From the NCBI GenBank assembly GCA_964019165.1, contig OZ025267.1:21970003-22034002 (forward strand): a DNA stretch of 64,000 nt, given 5' to 3'. The position numbers were made by a program, and so were the translations under genes. A model generated the notes under the pieces. The model made no database searches. It was not told the origin of the DNA and was given only the letters and a program-made list of their open reading frames with translations. Origin of the DNA: Mastigias papua (taxonomy: Eukaryota; Cnidaria; Scyphozoa; Rhizostomeae; Mastigiidae). This document shows, piece after piece, positions 12,956 to 24,516 of this stretch; position 1 is the first letter of the stretch, and each line of letters opens with the position of its first letter.

Positions 12956-14789
12956 TACCTACATGGAAAAACTTTTCAGATCTTACATTATAAGAAAAAC
13001 AAAACATGCTATATTCTGAAAATTGGGGGTGTTTGAATTACCAAAGTAGACACATACTTATGGTATGCCCAAGGTAAGTATTCAATCTCCCTTAGGAACT
13101 GGACATCTCATTCTACTGCAAGATATAATCTGCACTGCACCCCCAGTTAGCAGGTCCATGTGTTTGTTTATTGACACGTTTGACTAAGTGTAGCAGAAAG
13201 CCTTGTCGAATTTCCATTCTACTGCACATAACTCTATGATTCCTATTTTGATGAATAGAACTCTGTATAAATTGTCAAGTGAAGGTCTAAGCTGCAGATA
13301 CCTGAGCAACAAAATAGCATACACTTTCCAAAACAAACTGATCAACAAGCTAAGCAGCTTTTTGGACCAACACATCTACCAAAAGTATATAACATACCGA
13401 TGTTCAATCCAAGACTTGCAGTCAAGCGTCTTCGAGCTTCCTTCATTTCAAACCAAATACCTTTGCTTCCCATATCATTTGTCATCCCTCCCAAATCCAA
13501 AGAACGTTATTGTGCTACAGCCACACCTCTTCAATTTCAAACTCACAGCGTTTTATTATCTCACAGCGACGGCATTGAATTCCAAGACGAGTAGTAGCCC
13601 TTAACTACTTCTTCCACAGTCAAGCTCAAAAGTAGGCTCGAATCAAACAAGGACTCTTTGACATTGCAAATAGTTTCGTTTTGAACCCTGGCTGTATACA
13701 AATCAGGCGGATGTGATCTAGGCCACAGTTGATTGATATGTGCAATAACTAAACAGACCGCAACAGTTAACTCCAGGAAAGTAAACTTAAGAAGTCACTG
13801 AATCGCCTCCGTAGCCACTACCAAGGTGCACTATGACCAGACCTGTCCTCCTTTGGCCTCATGTGTCAAACTCGCTTGTTTTCAGTAGATACTAGCAGCA
13901 CCATTCCACTGTAAAAAGTCGCACTGCTTAGACGCCTTGCAATGTAACTTCAGGTATTGACATTGGTATTGATAAGGTGGTGCGTTTTGTACAAAAGCGA
14001 GGCTGGCAGTGTCAATTGTCAATAAGCTGGGGGAAAGTGAAATGTGGGCACTTTGGCACAATGATTGGCACTTATAAATTGACATTCAGCTCAGTATTGC
14101 TACTGTATTTTGCTCTAGTTTGACAATTAATGTATAACCCCTCAAGCTCGAGGTTATCAAATATGAAAGCTGTGTGAAGGGACTGAAATATTTTGAAACG
14201 AATAATCAATTTCAAGTGACCAATAAGCAATACTTGTTCCAGTCTACAACATCGAGAATGTGAGGGGAAGCAGTGCCGTTCCCAGAGAAGAGAATGTGGT
14301 CTAGACCCCCACGTTTCCAAAACATGGTCCACGAAATCTTTGCAAAAAAGTTGCTAAATTACAGGGGGGAGGTAAGTATTGTACTGTAACGTTTACCATA
14401 GCTAATGTAAATGAAATGTTAAAGGAAAATATATCAAAAGGGTGTTTCCTTACATTTGCGAGAGTTTTAAGGGCGTGCTCCCTAAACAATGTTCCCCCTA
14501 CACCCACCTCTCCACTTCTACACCACTGTTCTACTCTCCTGGACAAGATTCTGAGGGGAAGCATATGTGAAGGCTACTTTTGGGCAAAACCTGCTCAGAG
14601 TTCGGGTTAGCTATTCTTCAATGCTGCCGTTGAAACAAGTAACCTTGCCCAATGCTCTAGGCATCTTAACCTGTACATATACCCCATTTCTTATATCCAT
14701 ATGTGTAATCCATTAGCTTCACACAAACAAGTCAAGTCACAGTCAGTTTGACAGACGCCATCATTGAATCAACCCCATACCCTGCAATC
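12956..14789. other. intergenic DNA, nothing recognised
   Basis: Short unsupported frames on both strands. A frame at 13203-13604 was examined and has no recognisable domain. Confidence 0.4.
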
Positions 14790-15335
14790 TTTCCTCCTCT
14801 TATTTACGATATATACCGACCGAGATCTTTTCACTGGACTTCCAATACGAGGCAATGTGAAGATCTCCAGATCCCTAAATATAGGACTGAATTTGCAAAA
14901 AATGGCTTTCATTATGCAGTTCTCAAATCTTGGAATGACACACCTGCTGAACAGAAGTGTGGCGGCATAGATTGTCTTGGGGGGCCAGGTGAAAGTTGGG
15001 GGCTAGGTGACAGTTGGGGGCCAGGTGAAAGTTGGCGCCCCTCTGTAACGAACATAGTAAACATCTTACAGTTTGCATTTCAGGCAAGCAAAAATTTAGA
15101 AACTTAGATCTTCTGAAATGACCAGAAGCTCTTATATTTCTACTTATTTTCAGAATATACTGCTGAATTTTTCATTTTAAATCTTCATTTTGCTCCTTCA
15201 GTGCCCCTCAAAAGTCATTCTAGGGGACCATGTCCCACCTGGCCCCTATGCTACCACGCCACTGCTGCTGAAATTCATAAACTGCCAACACTAGATCGTT
15301 TGAAAAAACAACTTAAAACAAATCTAAAGTGCTGA
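14790..15335 (+). mobile_element. non-LTR retrotransposon 3' ORF relic, split by a hAT MITE
   Basis: The plus-strand frame reads like the extreme C-terminus of a CR1/L2/Jockey-type reverse transcriptase: IPKYRTEFAKNGFHYAVLKSW followed by NDTPAE. After the MITE at 14952-15264 the frame resumes as IHKLPTLDRLKKQLKTNLKC and a stop. Only the C-terminal tail survives; the polymerase catalytic motifs are absent. Removing the MITE and one target duplication rejoins the two parts in frame, so the MITE inserted into an element that was still intact here. Confidence 0.7.
14952..15264. mobile_element. hAT-type MITE with 8-bp target duplication
   Basis: The left terminus is CAGAAGTGTGGCGGCATAG. The right terminus reads, as reverse complement, CAGTGGCGTGGTAGCATAG. 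Direct repeats CTGCTGAA flank it at 14944-14951 and 15265-15272, the 8-bp duplication typical of hAT transposons. The 313-bp interior is G-rich and repetitive (three GGGGGCCAGGTGAAAG-like units) and encodes nothing. Confidence 0.85.
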
Positions 15336-16293
15336 CACTAAAACACAACTCCCTGGAAGAATAATTATAGGAAGATAAGATTTGTAGGTCTTATAATCTT
15401 TAATTGTTAGGCTTGATATCAATGCAATCAGATTCTTCATTAGATTTTTGTCTATTTTTGCTTAGATTTTAACTTGCTGAAGGGTAAATTTGTGTATATT
15501 ATATTTTAAATTGAAAAATTGAAAAATATGGTTTCTGTTGGGATTTTGGCGCCAAGATCTATTCCCGTCCCTTTCATTTGCCCCTCCTGAAAGTTAAAGT
15601 ACTTTTCCAATATGACTTATATTTATTGTTATCAACACAAAAAGTGGCTTTTCAATACTTTGTTATGACCATATGACGTATTATCAACAATTGACGGGAA
15701 TTCCAAGGAACATGAAAGGTCAAGTGGTCAAACCTCAGTCATTGTAATCAACATCTCAAAAAACGAAACGTTAGTTGATGCCATGGGCGTAGTAGACCTT
15801 TACACATAGGGAGACTGCAAACTGCTTGCCCGAATCATTTATCTGTTGCCTGACAGAATTGCTGTCTAGCTGTATTGAGCTACAGCTATCTTCGGGGAAA
15901 ACCATTGCTTTTCTGAACAAATTACCCGAATGAAATGGATTACTGCCCAACTGGGGGAAGGATACAACCCCTTGCCTCCTATACTTATGCCTAATACACA
16001 TTGGAAATTCCGATTTCTATGCAAACCCAGCATATCTCTAGTTTAATTATCATAGCTTTCCTGTGATAATTTAATGCAGTGTAGTGCCTGTCTATTTATG
16101 AAGCAATAAACAGGCACGGCAATGCCAAATAAAATGCGGAAGCTACAAACAATAAATTGCTTGATAAAAGCTAGAAATGTCACTGGCTGGCAAAAAGTGC
16201 GGGGGATGATGCCCCCAGACCCCCCAGCGACGCCGTGCCGGATGCAATCTTTGAACATACAACAAAGACAATACATACAAAAACCTACAAAAC
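15336..16293. other. intergenic DNA with repeat fragments
   Basis: A segment at 15781-16000 (GGGCGTAGTAGACC at its left edge; ATTACCCGAATGAAATGGAT inside) is related to a segment near 25225-25260 (ATTACCCGAAGGAAATGGAT), so both are copies of a dispersed repeat. Around 16195-16240 a GC-rich stretch (GGGGGATGATGCCCCCAGAC) looks like a further transposon end. No gene recognised. Confidence 0.45.
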
Positions 16294-16575
16294 TTGATGG
16301 TTGAAATATATAAATCGTTTAATCAACTAAACCCTGAATATATGTGGGAATTCTTTATAAAGAAGGATGTCCCCTATAACCTACGCACCAAGGAAATGTG
16401 CAAATTACCCTTAGTGAGTTCCCAACGATATGGAGTCAATTCTCTATCATTTAGGGGGAGTCTGTTATGGAATACCCTGAATGACGAGCTCAAATTAACA
16501 TCCTCTCTTATAAAATTCAATAAGGGTATAAGTAGCTGGAATGGCAGGAGTTGCACATGTTACATTTGGATATAA
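16294..16575 (+). mobile_element. non-LTR retrotransposon RT C-terminal relic
   Basis: The 93-codon frame carries the conserved tail of CR1/L2/Jockey-like reverse transcriptases: LNPEYMWEFFIKKDVPYNLR, then YGVNSLSFRGSLLWNTLNDEL and KFNKGISSW. Catalytic domains are missing and the element is 5' truncated. A GATTATGATTATGA microsatellite tail follows at about 16678-16710, as is common at non-LTR 3' ends. Confidence 0.75.
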
Positions 16576-17318
16576 TGAAGATTTTACTTTTATTTCCTTT
16601 ATCTTATTCTTTTGTAGAGTAGATAGTTGGTGTAAATTAGTATTTAACTATGGTAAACCAACTGTAAATATGTTTTATGATTATGACTATTATGATTATG
16701 ATTATGATAACAAACTTGAATATTCTTGCTAAAGAAAGGATTAAAACGGGAATCATGAAAAGCTAAAGAAGGTTAAGTGCTAGGTGAAAAACTCTCTTAG
16801 GGTTCCCTCCCTCAGCAGTGCTAGGACAGGGTCTCCCTAGCATTTCTCAGTATTCTCCCAAAGACGAGGAAAGAGGAGGTCACAACAGTGAATGCTGGCT
16901 TCCATTGTGTCCACTTAAAACCAGGTGGAGAACCTTTTCCAGTGAGTCTTTGTCACTTGGCAGCCCAGGCAAGTGGGCACCCAAATATCGACTATTTGGT
17001 GGCAAATGAAGAAGACAACAGCACAAAGGAAGTAATTGGTAATTCGGAAGAAAACTTTACTTGTGTCAATTTTCTTGTTAGCATTTTGTGACCGAAATAA
17101 TAGTTTGAAATGAGATAAAAAGCAATGAAAAATGTGGATAGGATACTAATGTGAATAAAATTATGTGGATCGCACAATGTCTTGCACAGTTCTCTTCAGT
17201 GGCTCGGAAGTAGCAAGACACTCTCCAAATGCCTACGTATGAATTGTGGCAAAAGGTCATCCACAAGACTATCATCAATGACTTCCTGTCGAAGTCAGAA
17301 TAGTACAATGCAGTAAAC
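16576..17318. other. upstream region of gene A
   Basis: Contains the microsatellite tail of the preceding retrotransposon relic and otherwise unrecognised DNA. The promoter and 5' UTR of gene A presumably lie in the right part, but no TATA box or other element can be assigned with confidence. Confidence 0.35.
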
Positions 17319-20300
17319 ATGGAGAAAAGTTCGCAGAAACTCAAAGCGACAGCCAATTGTTGCGATGGGAGAGCAAGGTTCTCTTTGGTAATGGTCTTCG
17401 TTTTGGCACTTGCAAATACGGTTATGCATTTATCTCGCGAGAAAAGATTGATGTCGCTGGATTCTGAGATAAAATCTTTACAGCAGAAAGTTGCACAGCG
17501 GCAACTACATAAACCGCACATCCATGTTGCAAAACTAGGCCAGTTAATGAATGAATTAAAGGAAGCTCTTCAGCAAGGTAATGCAGTGAAGTTTGGATAG
17601 ATTTCTGTTGATGATTCTGTTTCCCTTATTACTATAAGTGAAGAAATTGAGTTTCATTGTAAATGATGTGTAAATGATAAATGGGAAAACAGGACAAAAA
17701 CACCCATACGCATAGAAGCACAAGCAGAGTATCAAAGCATAATGGTGTCGGCCGTCAGGGATGCTCCACTTGACTATGACAGGGGGCAAAACATTAGTAG
17801 GGGGTGGAGCTATGTAAAATATTGGTTGTATGTGCTCCCACAATAGTAGATTTTGGCCTTCGGATTCTTGCTAATGAAAAGTACTCTTGACTAAACATCT
17901 GCAAGTGGTCCTATTTCAAAGGGTACCCTTTGCCCCTCCTGACCTTCCTCGACGAAGGCAGGGGGCAGCTTCCTGTCATGCCCCACAAGGGTAGGCGGCC
18001 CTTTCGGTTGTAGTTGATAATCATCACACTGGTACTGATGGTTTTCGTGATGCTAGACTGCCAGTGTTGTTACTGCTAGTGGCGTATGGCGCGGCATAGT
18101 GACACTACTGTTACTTGTGGTGGTGGTTGTGGTTGGTATGGTTAGGCGGTGTAACTTGATGCATACACTGATTTCTAGTGAAATAAATGCCACTTGATTT
18201 AACGTAACTTCATTGTATGTTCAACTTCTTCCAGGTTAATTATTTATGTCTTTTTGTCGTCTTTTATGCAGATGATGAAATTACTGTTCATTACCGACAG
18301 AAGCGACATTCCCCAGAAAAACCAGTCAAATCTATATTGGTGAGCTCATTTATCCAATCCCTTCACCTGCTTGAGAGCTACATGCTTAATTGCGGTAGTG
18401 GCTCCCATGCTTCAAACATGAGTTTGTTGTGCAAAACTGGCAGACGAGGAAAGCCAGGCCCAAGAGGTCCAAAGGGTGATGCTGGTCGTCTTGGCGCAAG
18501 AGGCCCCCCGGGATTGCTCGGTATTGATGGCCAGAAAGGTGAGAAGGGTGACCCTGGACCGAGGGGGTCTCCTGGGCTCTCAGTTGAGAAACCCCAACTC
18601 ACAGAGAGGCCTTCTAACGTTACAACAAAGGAGAACAGAACGGTTACATTTTTATGCAAAGCGAAAGGGCACCCATTGCCCGAGATGGAATGGAGAATAA
18701 ATGAGAAAACGGTAAATAGTTCATCTTCTCGGATAAAGATAATAGGAGACTTTGGACTGCAAATCGATAATGTGCATGCTACAGACGCTGGCAGTGTTGA
18801 GTGCATTGCTAAGAACATCTTTGGAAATGATGGAGCAGTGGCGAAACTTATTGTTCACAGTAAGTGCTTTCTTTTGTTTTGTTTACTAAATGCAATAAAA
18901 CATCGATCTTGGCTACAGTATTCTTACAATTGGCTATGCCTATTTGTTTAATCAGTAAGAAAAGCAATCATCAAAATACAGCAACACAAACGAAAACAAT
19001 TGTAGTGTACTGTGCTATCCAAAGATGGAAAAGAGACAAGGTCATCTGATTCCCCACTTTGGATTGCACCTACAATTGTGGCATTTTATCAAACAACAAA
19101 GAAGTAAGTACGAGATGGAAAAAAGAAAGATAGCTTACTATGATAGCAATCAATGAAGAAAAATAAATGCAACTTGTGCATATGCGATCACCCAAGTTAA
19201 ATTTGCTATTAATTTTCATGCCCATTGCTAGCAAACTCTGTTATTATGCTCTAGAACAAGGGTATGCATCCTACGACCGACGAGCCACAATCGGGTCCAC
19301 GAAAGGATTTCTTGTGGCACTGAAATAGAGAGCCCAGATGGTCCTATTCTTTGCTGATTTCTGTGTATTGCGGAATTGTTTAGATTTATTGGATTCTTAC
19401 CAATGCAAGCCTTGCTTAGTTTAGTGTACCTTTGGCCAATTTGACGAACAGATCTAACGAATCTCGCCCACCCTCCTGAAGGTTGCCCACCCCTACTACA
19501 GGGTTGTTTTAGGTCACAAGTTACTGTTTTTCTTGGTTATTGCCTTTCCCTTCCTCTGCTACTTTGCAAGTCAACTGTGTCATTAATGGAGTCACCTGTC
19601 AACAAACATAATATGGTTTTCAATTATTGGAAGTCATAGTCCCTTACCATAATTCAAATTTTTAGCACAATTCCATATAAAGTTATGTAGAAGGGCGGAT
19701 AGCTTTAGCTGTTTCCTCATAGTACCTATATAGTAGCACACTATCATAGTACCTATTCATAACTGAAGCAATGAACCCTATACACGGAAGAGAGTGGATA
19801 CGTTTCCTAAATGCAAAAGTCAACGTTTTTGTGGTTTGCACACTTTAAAATAGTATTTCATGCTTGAAGATTCCAGATTTATTGGTGATGACGTTACTGG
19901 GAGTTGAAGTTCTATAGACATACGTTGGCTCGATAATTTGAAGAAATAGGACCTATGAAATATCTATAACCCAAGAAATTATTTTATATTACGGCTGTAA
20001 TTTTGGTGTCCTTTTTGCATAAAACTATAGCTAAGCCATCCATTTATGTGCACCCGGATCGTGTGTTAGCCGTGGAAGGTGATGAGGTTACAGTGTACTG
20101 CAATGCAAGCGGAGTACCAAAGCCAAAAGTGACATGGAAGTCTGTCATAGGAGAAAGCTCCAAAAGTATGATCACGTTGCCAAATGGAAATTTGATTTTA
20201 CGAAGAGTAAAGAAGATGGACAGTGGGATCTATCGATGCACAGCGACAAATTCTATTGGGTCATCAAGCAAGTCCTCCTTTGTAGTAGTTATGCCAGGTA

Positions 20301-22186
20301 AGTTGTGATAATTTATCAATGCTAATCATATACCACCTCATTTCCAAAAGGAGGCTGTTGGGGCAGGCCTGTGTTGGAAGTAAGGAACGAGGCAACATGG
20401 ACCTGACATTCTACCTTTTTTCAATTTCCTTGCCACATTGGTATTCCGTAAGACTTTTTTGCATATGCTGCGATGATGTACAGGTGTAGTCAATGTAATG
20501 TTCCTCTATTTGACAATGGAAATCTAGTTCTTTTGAAGAGTTAACCTCCTCTGCGATCCTAATATCAAAATATCACCAAAACTCTGATTGGCTACTTTTC
20601 AACGAAGGATATCAATAAAGAATGGAATGAATAAGTTGTAGATGAGAGCTTACAACTTACAAATCCAGAGTTTTGAATGACAACCATGATGCCTTTGCTG
20701 TAGGAATCAGAGAGCCTATTTTCTCCCAAACTAATTGACCAACCATCATGCAGGATTCTGACCACACATGCTGAGGCTAGGCCCATTCTGCATGATGATT
20801 CGTCAATTAGTTTGGGGGAAAATAGGCCAAACAGGACTCTCAAACATTTAGCGGCTATGCTACGGCAGAGCTCTCTAAGAATCGAACAACTTCAAAAATT
20901 TACGTTAACTAGGAATTGGGTAGTATTGTTAAAGTATGACTTTGTTTCTAGGCAATGGAGACAGGAAGAAGTTTACAAACAATGGACGTACTGGAAGGGT
21001 TGGGGTAATAGAAAAATATACAATTCCTTCAACTGGATCATACCGAATAAAAGCTGGAGGAGCACGAGGTGGTAAACATGTTACGAACTATGGATCCTAT
21101 CCAGGTAAATCACATTATCTAAATTAACATGAGAGATAATGAAAAACAGCTGCTACTACAAAGCGAGGGAATAGGAGGAGAAATGATAATAGATAAAAGG
21201 CGCACTTTGAGCTACAGAGGGAGGACATATGATATACGTTCTGTAGCACAATCATTAACAAGTTAGAATGAAAGGCATATCTTTTTTCTGCTGCAGTTTA
21301 GTGTTCATTATCTTATCTCTTAGGCCATTGGTTTGGTTACAAATATTCCGTGTCATTTTTCCTCTTTGAATACCTTTGCATTCCCCATTTCCCTTCCCCA
21401 CTAGTATGCATGGATCTCTGAAAATATTCTCTCATCATAGGAACATTTTACGGTGGTCGAGGTGCAACAATGCAAGGTGATTTCTACTTTTCTGCTGGTC
21501 ATGTCCTTAATATTGTTGTTGGTCATCGTGGTGGCGATTCTGTGGAGGTGAAGGACGGACAGTCGACTACAGCTACTGCTGCTTCATTAGGTTTGTCCAT
21601 AGAAGATAATGCAGGAACAGGGGGAGGAGGAGGATCGTTTGTGTATTCAAGTTCAGGTGTGTTATACATTGCAGCTGGAGGTGGAGGTGGTGCATCAGCT
21701 GGTTGGAATGGTGTTGATGGACAATCTGGAACAAGTGGAACTGCTGCTGTTGGCAAAAGCTCTACATTAGGTGCAGGAGGGACATCAGGACAAGCTGGAC
21801 AGTGTTGTAATACAGGAAGTTACCATGGAGGTGTAGGTGCCGGTTGGAATAGTACAGGGAAAGAGCGTGAAGGGACTTCACATGGAGAAAGAGGAGGAGG
21901 TAAATCTGAAAAATGGATTGGAGGTAGAGCTGGCACTATGAATTCAGGAAATAATGGTGGTCCTGCTCCTGGTGCTGTTGGAGGTTTTGGAGGTGGTGGT
22001 GGTGGCGCTGAAGATAATGGTGCATCTGGTGGTGGTGGAGGTTATTCTGGTGGTGGAAGCGGAGGATATTCAAATGCTGCTGGAGGTGGAGGGGGCTCAT
22101 ATTGTGGAGGAAGTAGTTGCAGTGGAGTCACAGGTGGGAATACTGGAAGTGAATATGGATTTGTGATTATATCAAAGATATTTTGA
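17319..22186 (+). CDS. gene A: type II membrane collagen-Ig-Ig-glycine-rich protein
   Basis: Five exons with GT-AG junctions, all phase 1: 17319-17577, 18272-18859, 20031-20297, 20952-21104, 21441-22186 (2013 nt, 670 aa). The ATG context is good (A at -3, G at +4). Residues about 20-38 form a single hydrophobic segment after a basic N-terminus, without a signal-peptidase-like site, so I predict a type II signal anchor. A coiled-coil-like stretch (about 43-85) follows. RQKR at 95-98 matches the furin consensus, so the ectodomain may be shed. Sixteen uninterrupted Gly-X-Y triplets occupy 143-190. Two I-set Ig domains follow, 192-282 and 283-371, with Cys pairs, Trp and DxGxYxC or its variant DAGSVEC. 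Residues 372-670 are a glycine-rich domain of the ALK/LTK ectodomain type. Membrane collagens and gliomedin share the anchor, furin-site and collagen plan. I know no named orthologue; an adhesion or matrix role is inference. Confidence 0.85.
19254..19500. mobile_element. possible hAT-type repeat in gene A intron 2
   Basis: The left edge AAGGGTATGCATCC and the right edge GGTTGCCCACCCCTACTACA are imperfect inverted repeats of the AGGGGTGGGCAACC type found at the ends of many hAT elements. A target duplication is not clear, so the boundaries are approximate. Confidence 0.4.
20708..20860. mobile_element. fold-back MITE, family F1, copy 3 (intron 3 of gene A)
   Basis: The arms AGAGCCTATTTTCTCCCAAA and TTTGGGGGAAAATAGGCC are inverted, with the family core AATTGACCAACCATCATGCA and outer right end TTTAGCGGCTATGC. 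The outer left arm is eroded. It sits between the second Ig exon and the first glycine-rich exon. Confidence 0.8.
21441..22186 (+). other. gene A terminal exon: glycine-rich (ALK/LTK-like) cassette
   Basis: This exon encodes about 248 residues dominated by GGGGG runs with interspersed aromatic and Cys residues ([21 protein letters not shown]). About nine in ten residues match the corresponding exons of genes B (29199-29938) and C (39757-40499), although the three genes differ upstream. Similarity ends abruptly at the C-terminus ([10 protein letters not shown] here, YGFVTISE in [10 protein letters not shown] in C). The antisense Pro-rich and in-frame Val/Leu-rich open frames over it are shadows of the biased composition. 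Confidence 0.9.
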
Positions 22187-22654
22187 ATGTCCATGTCCAT
22201 GTCATGACTTACATAATACGTTATATTGTAAGTCGTAATACTGCATGTACCTGCAGGCTCTTTCCTACTCTTCATCAACTGGAGACATTTTTGATCGTAG
22301 CATAACTGTCTAGAAATTATCATAGTTCTCTCTAAGGTTTTCATAAATGGATTATTTGTATGTATTATATTATACCTTTCATTTTATCTGTTGTTTCACG
22401 ATGCATGATATGAACTCTTGTTTTCTCCATGCCAGCAGGCCAGACCAGGGCTGTTTATTCGTTTGTCGAACATTCTTCATTCGTCAAAACAGTGACAACG
22501 CAATTCCTAGTTTTGAATTGAATTGCATTTCAACTGTCTTTCTTGGAAAACTCATCGAGTTACGAAGCAGGTTAAGATATGACTTATTCTGCTTCTTGTC
22601 AATTGAGCAACTAGAAATTAATGATTCGCTCTCGGCTCCTACATTTTTATTCTA
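22187..22654. other. 3' flank of gene A
   Basis: Probable 3' UTR and downstream DNA. I could not assign a polyadenylation signal. No other feature seen. Confidence 0.35.
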
Positions 22655-23740
22655 CAGTCCACTTCGTATAATGCATATCGGTTTTATCCGGATTTTCTGT
22701 ATTCCGGACAGGTTGCTAAGTGCAATTAGTTTCCTATTAAAGTATACTAAAATAGGTCTCATTATCCGGATCTCCAAATCCGGATAAATGCATAGACCGG
22801 ACAACATATTTCGGTCCATTTCGTACACTTTGATAGTATTTATTATTCACCATAATCCGAATCAACGATCCGTCCACTTGATCTTCATAATAGATTTACA
22901 CTGGCAAAGGCCTATGAGCAGTTTAATGAGGAGGTATAAGCTTTGAAGAGAAAATAAGAACAGTTCATGACACGATTGTCCTTACGTAAAAGTCAAACAG
23001 ATATTATGAATTTCTTCTCTAGCTCTTAAAATATTGGTTTATTGTTTTTTATAAAGTTTTTTTGAAATGTAAGTAATGAGATACTACGTTTTGTTGAAAT
23101 ATGCAAAAATAAACAAAGGTAGCAGTATTTCACACTACGCAGTACACTATTTTAATGAAGAAACCAGTTTATAAGAAACCTAGTACTAGACGCCTAAAAT
23201 TTCAAAAACTCGTAGAACTACAAGGAAAGAGCTAAGAAACTTTAGAAATTTCTGTGCCATCTTTCACAGTTTCGGAAACATATTTTTCCTCCACAGAAGT
23301 AATGTGTCCACTACAGTATGTTTTATGTGGCTAAAAGCCAAAGCCTTATGGACACTTCAAATGACAATGGTTGTTTTAGCTTTCGCTTTCACTACAATTT
23401 CTTTTAGTAAATCAGGAAACTTGTAAGACACTTTTAGAACAAAAATATGGCCAGAAATTAAGGAACTTTTACTATTAGGACTTCATACAAGTCTCTGTTA
23501 AAAGTACGTGTATATGTTTTCCAGGCTAACTTGAATATCGACATTCAGGGGTGACCTGATTCCTACCACTCTGTATGCTAAACAGCCCTGGAAGTAACCT
23601 CCAAACACCAACAGACATTTTAGAGGGTCATGTGTAAATGAGTAGAATCTCTAAAAAAAGTCTCTCTGCGTAATCCGGATTTTCTGTAATCCAACCAAAT
23701 CAGACAGTCCCATGTGATCCGAATTATGCAAGGTTGACTG
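22655..23740. mobile_element. CAGTC-end TIR element, family F2, long copy
   Basis: Flanked by TA. The left end CAGTCCACTTCGTATAATGC and the right end GCATAAT...GGTTGACTG (inverted) match the two 185-bp MITEs at 41156 and 56049, as does the subterminal TTAGTTTCCTATTAAAGT. The roughly 900-bp centre is absent from the short copies. Either it is an insertion, or this is a larger ancestor and the 185-bp copies are internal deletions. No transposase frame is visible. TA target and end style suggest a pogo/Tc1-mariner relative. Confidence 0.6.
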
Positions 23741-23993
23741 TACTTTAAGTAAACTTCCACGTGCATAGGCACGTAATGATTCAAAAAATAGTTATGCAGC
23801 CTCATCTAAGGCACTTGAGGTACAATCAAACCAGATACAAAGATTACATAAAAGACCTTATAAGCTTACAAGTATGCTACAGGTCAATAGAAAAGCACAG
23901 GACAGACAAAAGTGGATACAGTTTGCTAAGGATGCCACGACGACAGATTAACCATATGATTTAATAACCGTATAATGATGATGATGATGACGA

Positions 23994-24168
<175 letters not shown>

Positions 24169-24212
24169 CATTCAAAAGCTACAGCCACTAAGAAACTTTT
24201 TATCACATAAAT

Positions 24213-24319
24213 AGGATTGAAGAAACAACTTCAACATTTTTAATGAAGACGCAAGTCGAAACGTACGCGAGTCGAAATGTCGAAAGGTTTAAAAATGTTG
24301 GAATTTTTTCTTGAATCCT
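24213..24319. repeat. long hairpin with hammerhead-like core between AT arrays
   Basis: Arms of about 31 bp, 24213-24243 (AGGATTGAAGAAAC...) and 24288-24319 (...TTCTTGAATCCT), are inverted complements with few mismatches. Within the loop, GAAGACGCAAGTCGAAACGT gives a GAC-GCAA-GTC stem followed by GAAAC, which resembles stem II and the 3' core of a hammerhead. The 5' core reads TTAATGA where CTGANGA is required, so two essential positions are changed. Probably a dead ribozyme or the end of a Penelope-like element. Confidence 0.4.
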
Positions 24320-24336
24320 ATATATATATGTATATA

Positions 24337-24516
<180 letters not shown>

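Noticed and set aside
21523..22344. Proline-rich antisense and Val/Leu-rich overlapping frames on the glycine-rich exons (also 29213-29856 and 39774-40417)
   Set aside because: Shadows of the strongly biased GGX codons; the same frames appear in all three copies only because the sense sequence is conserved.
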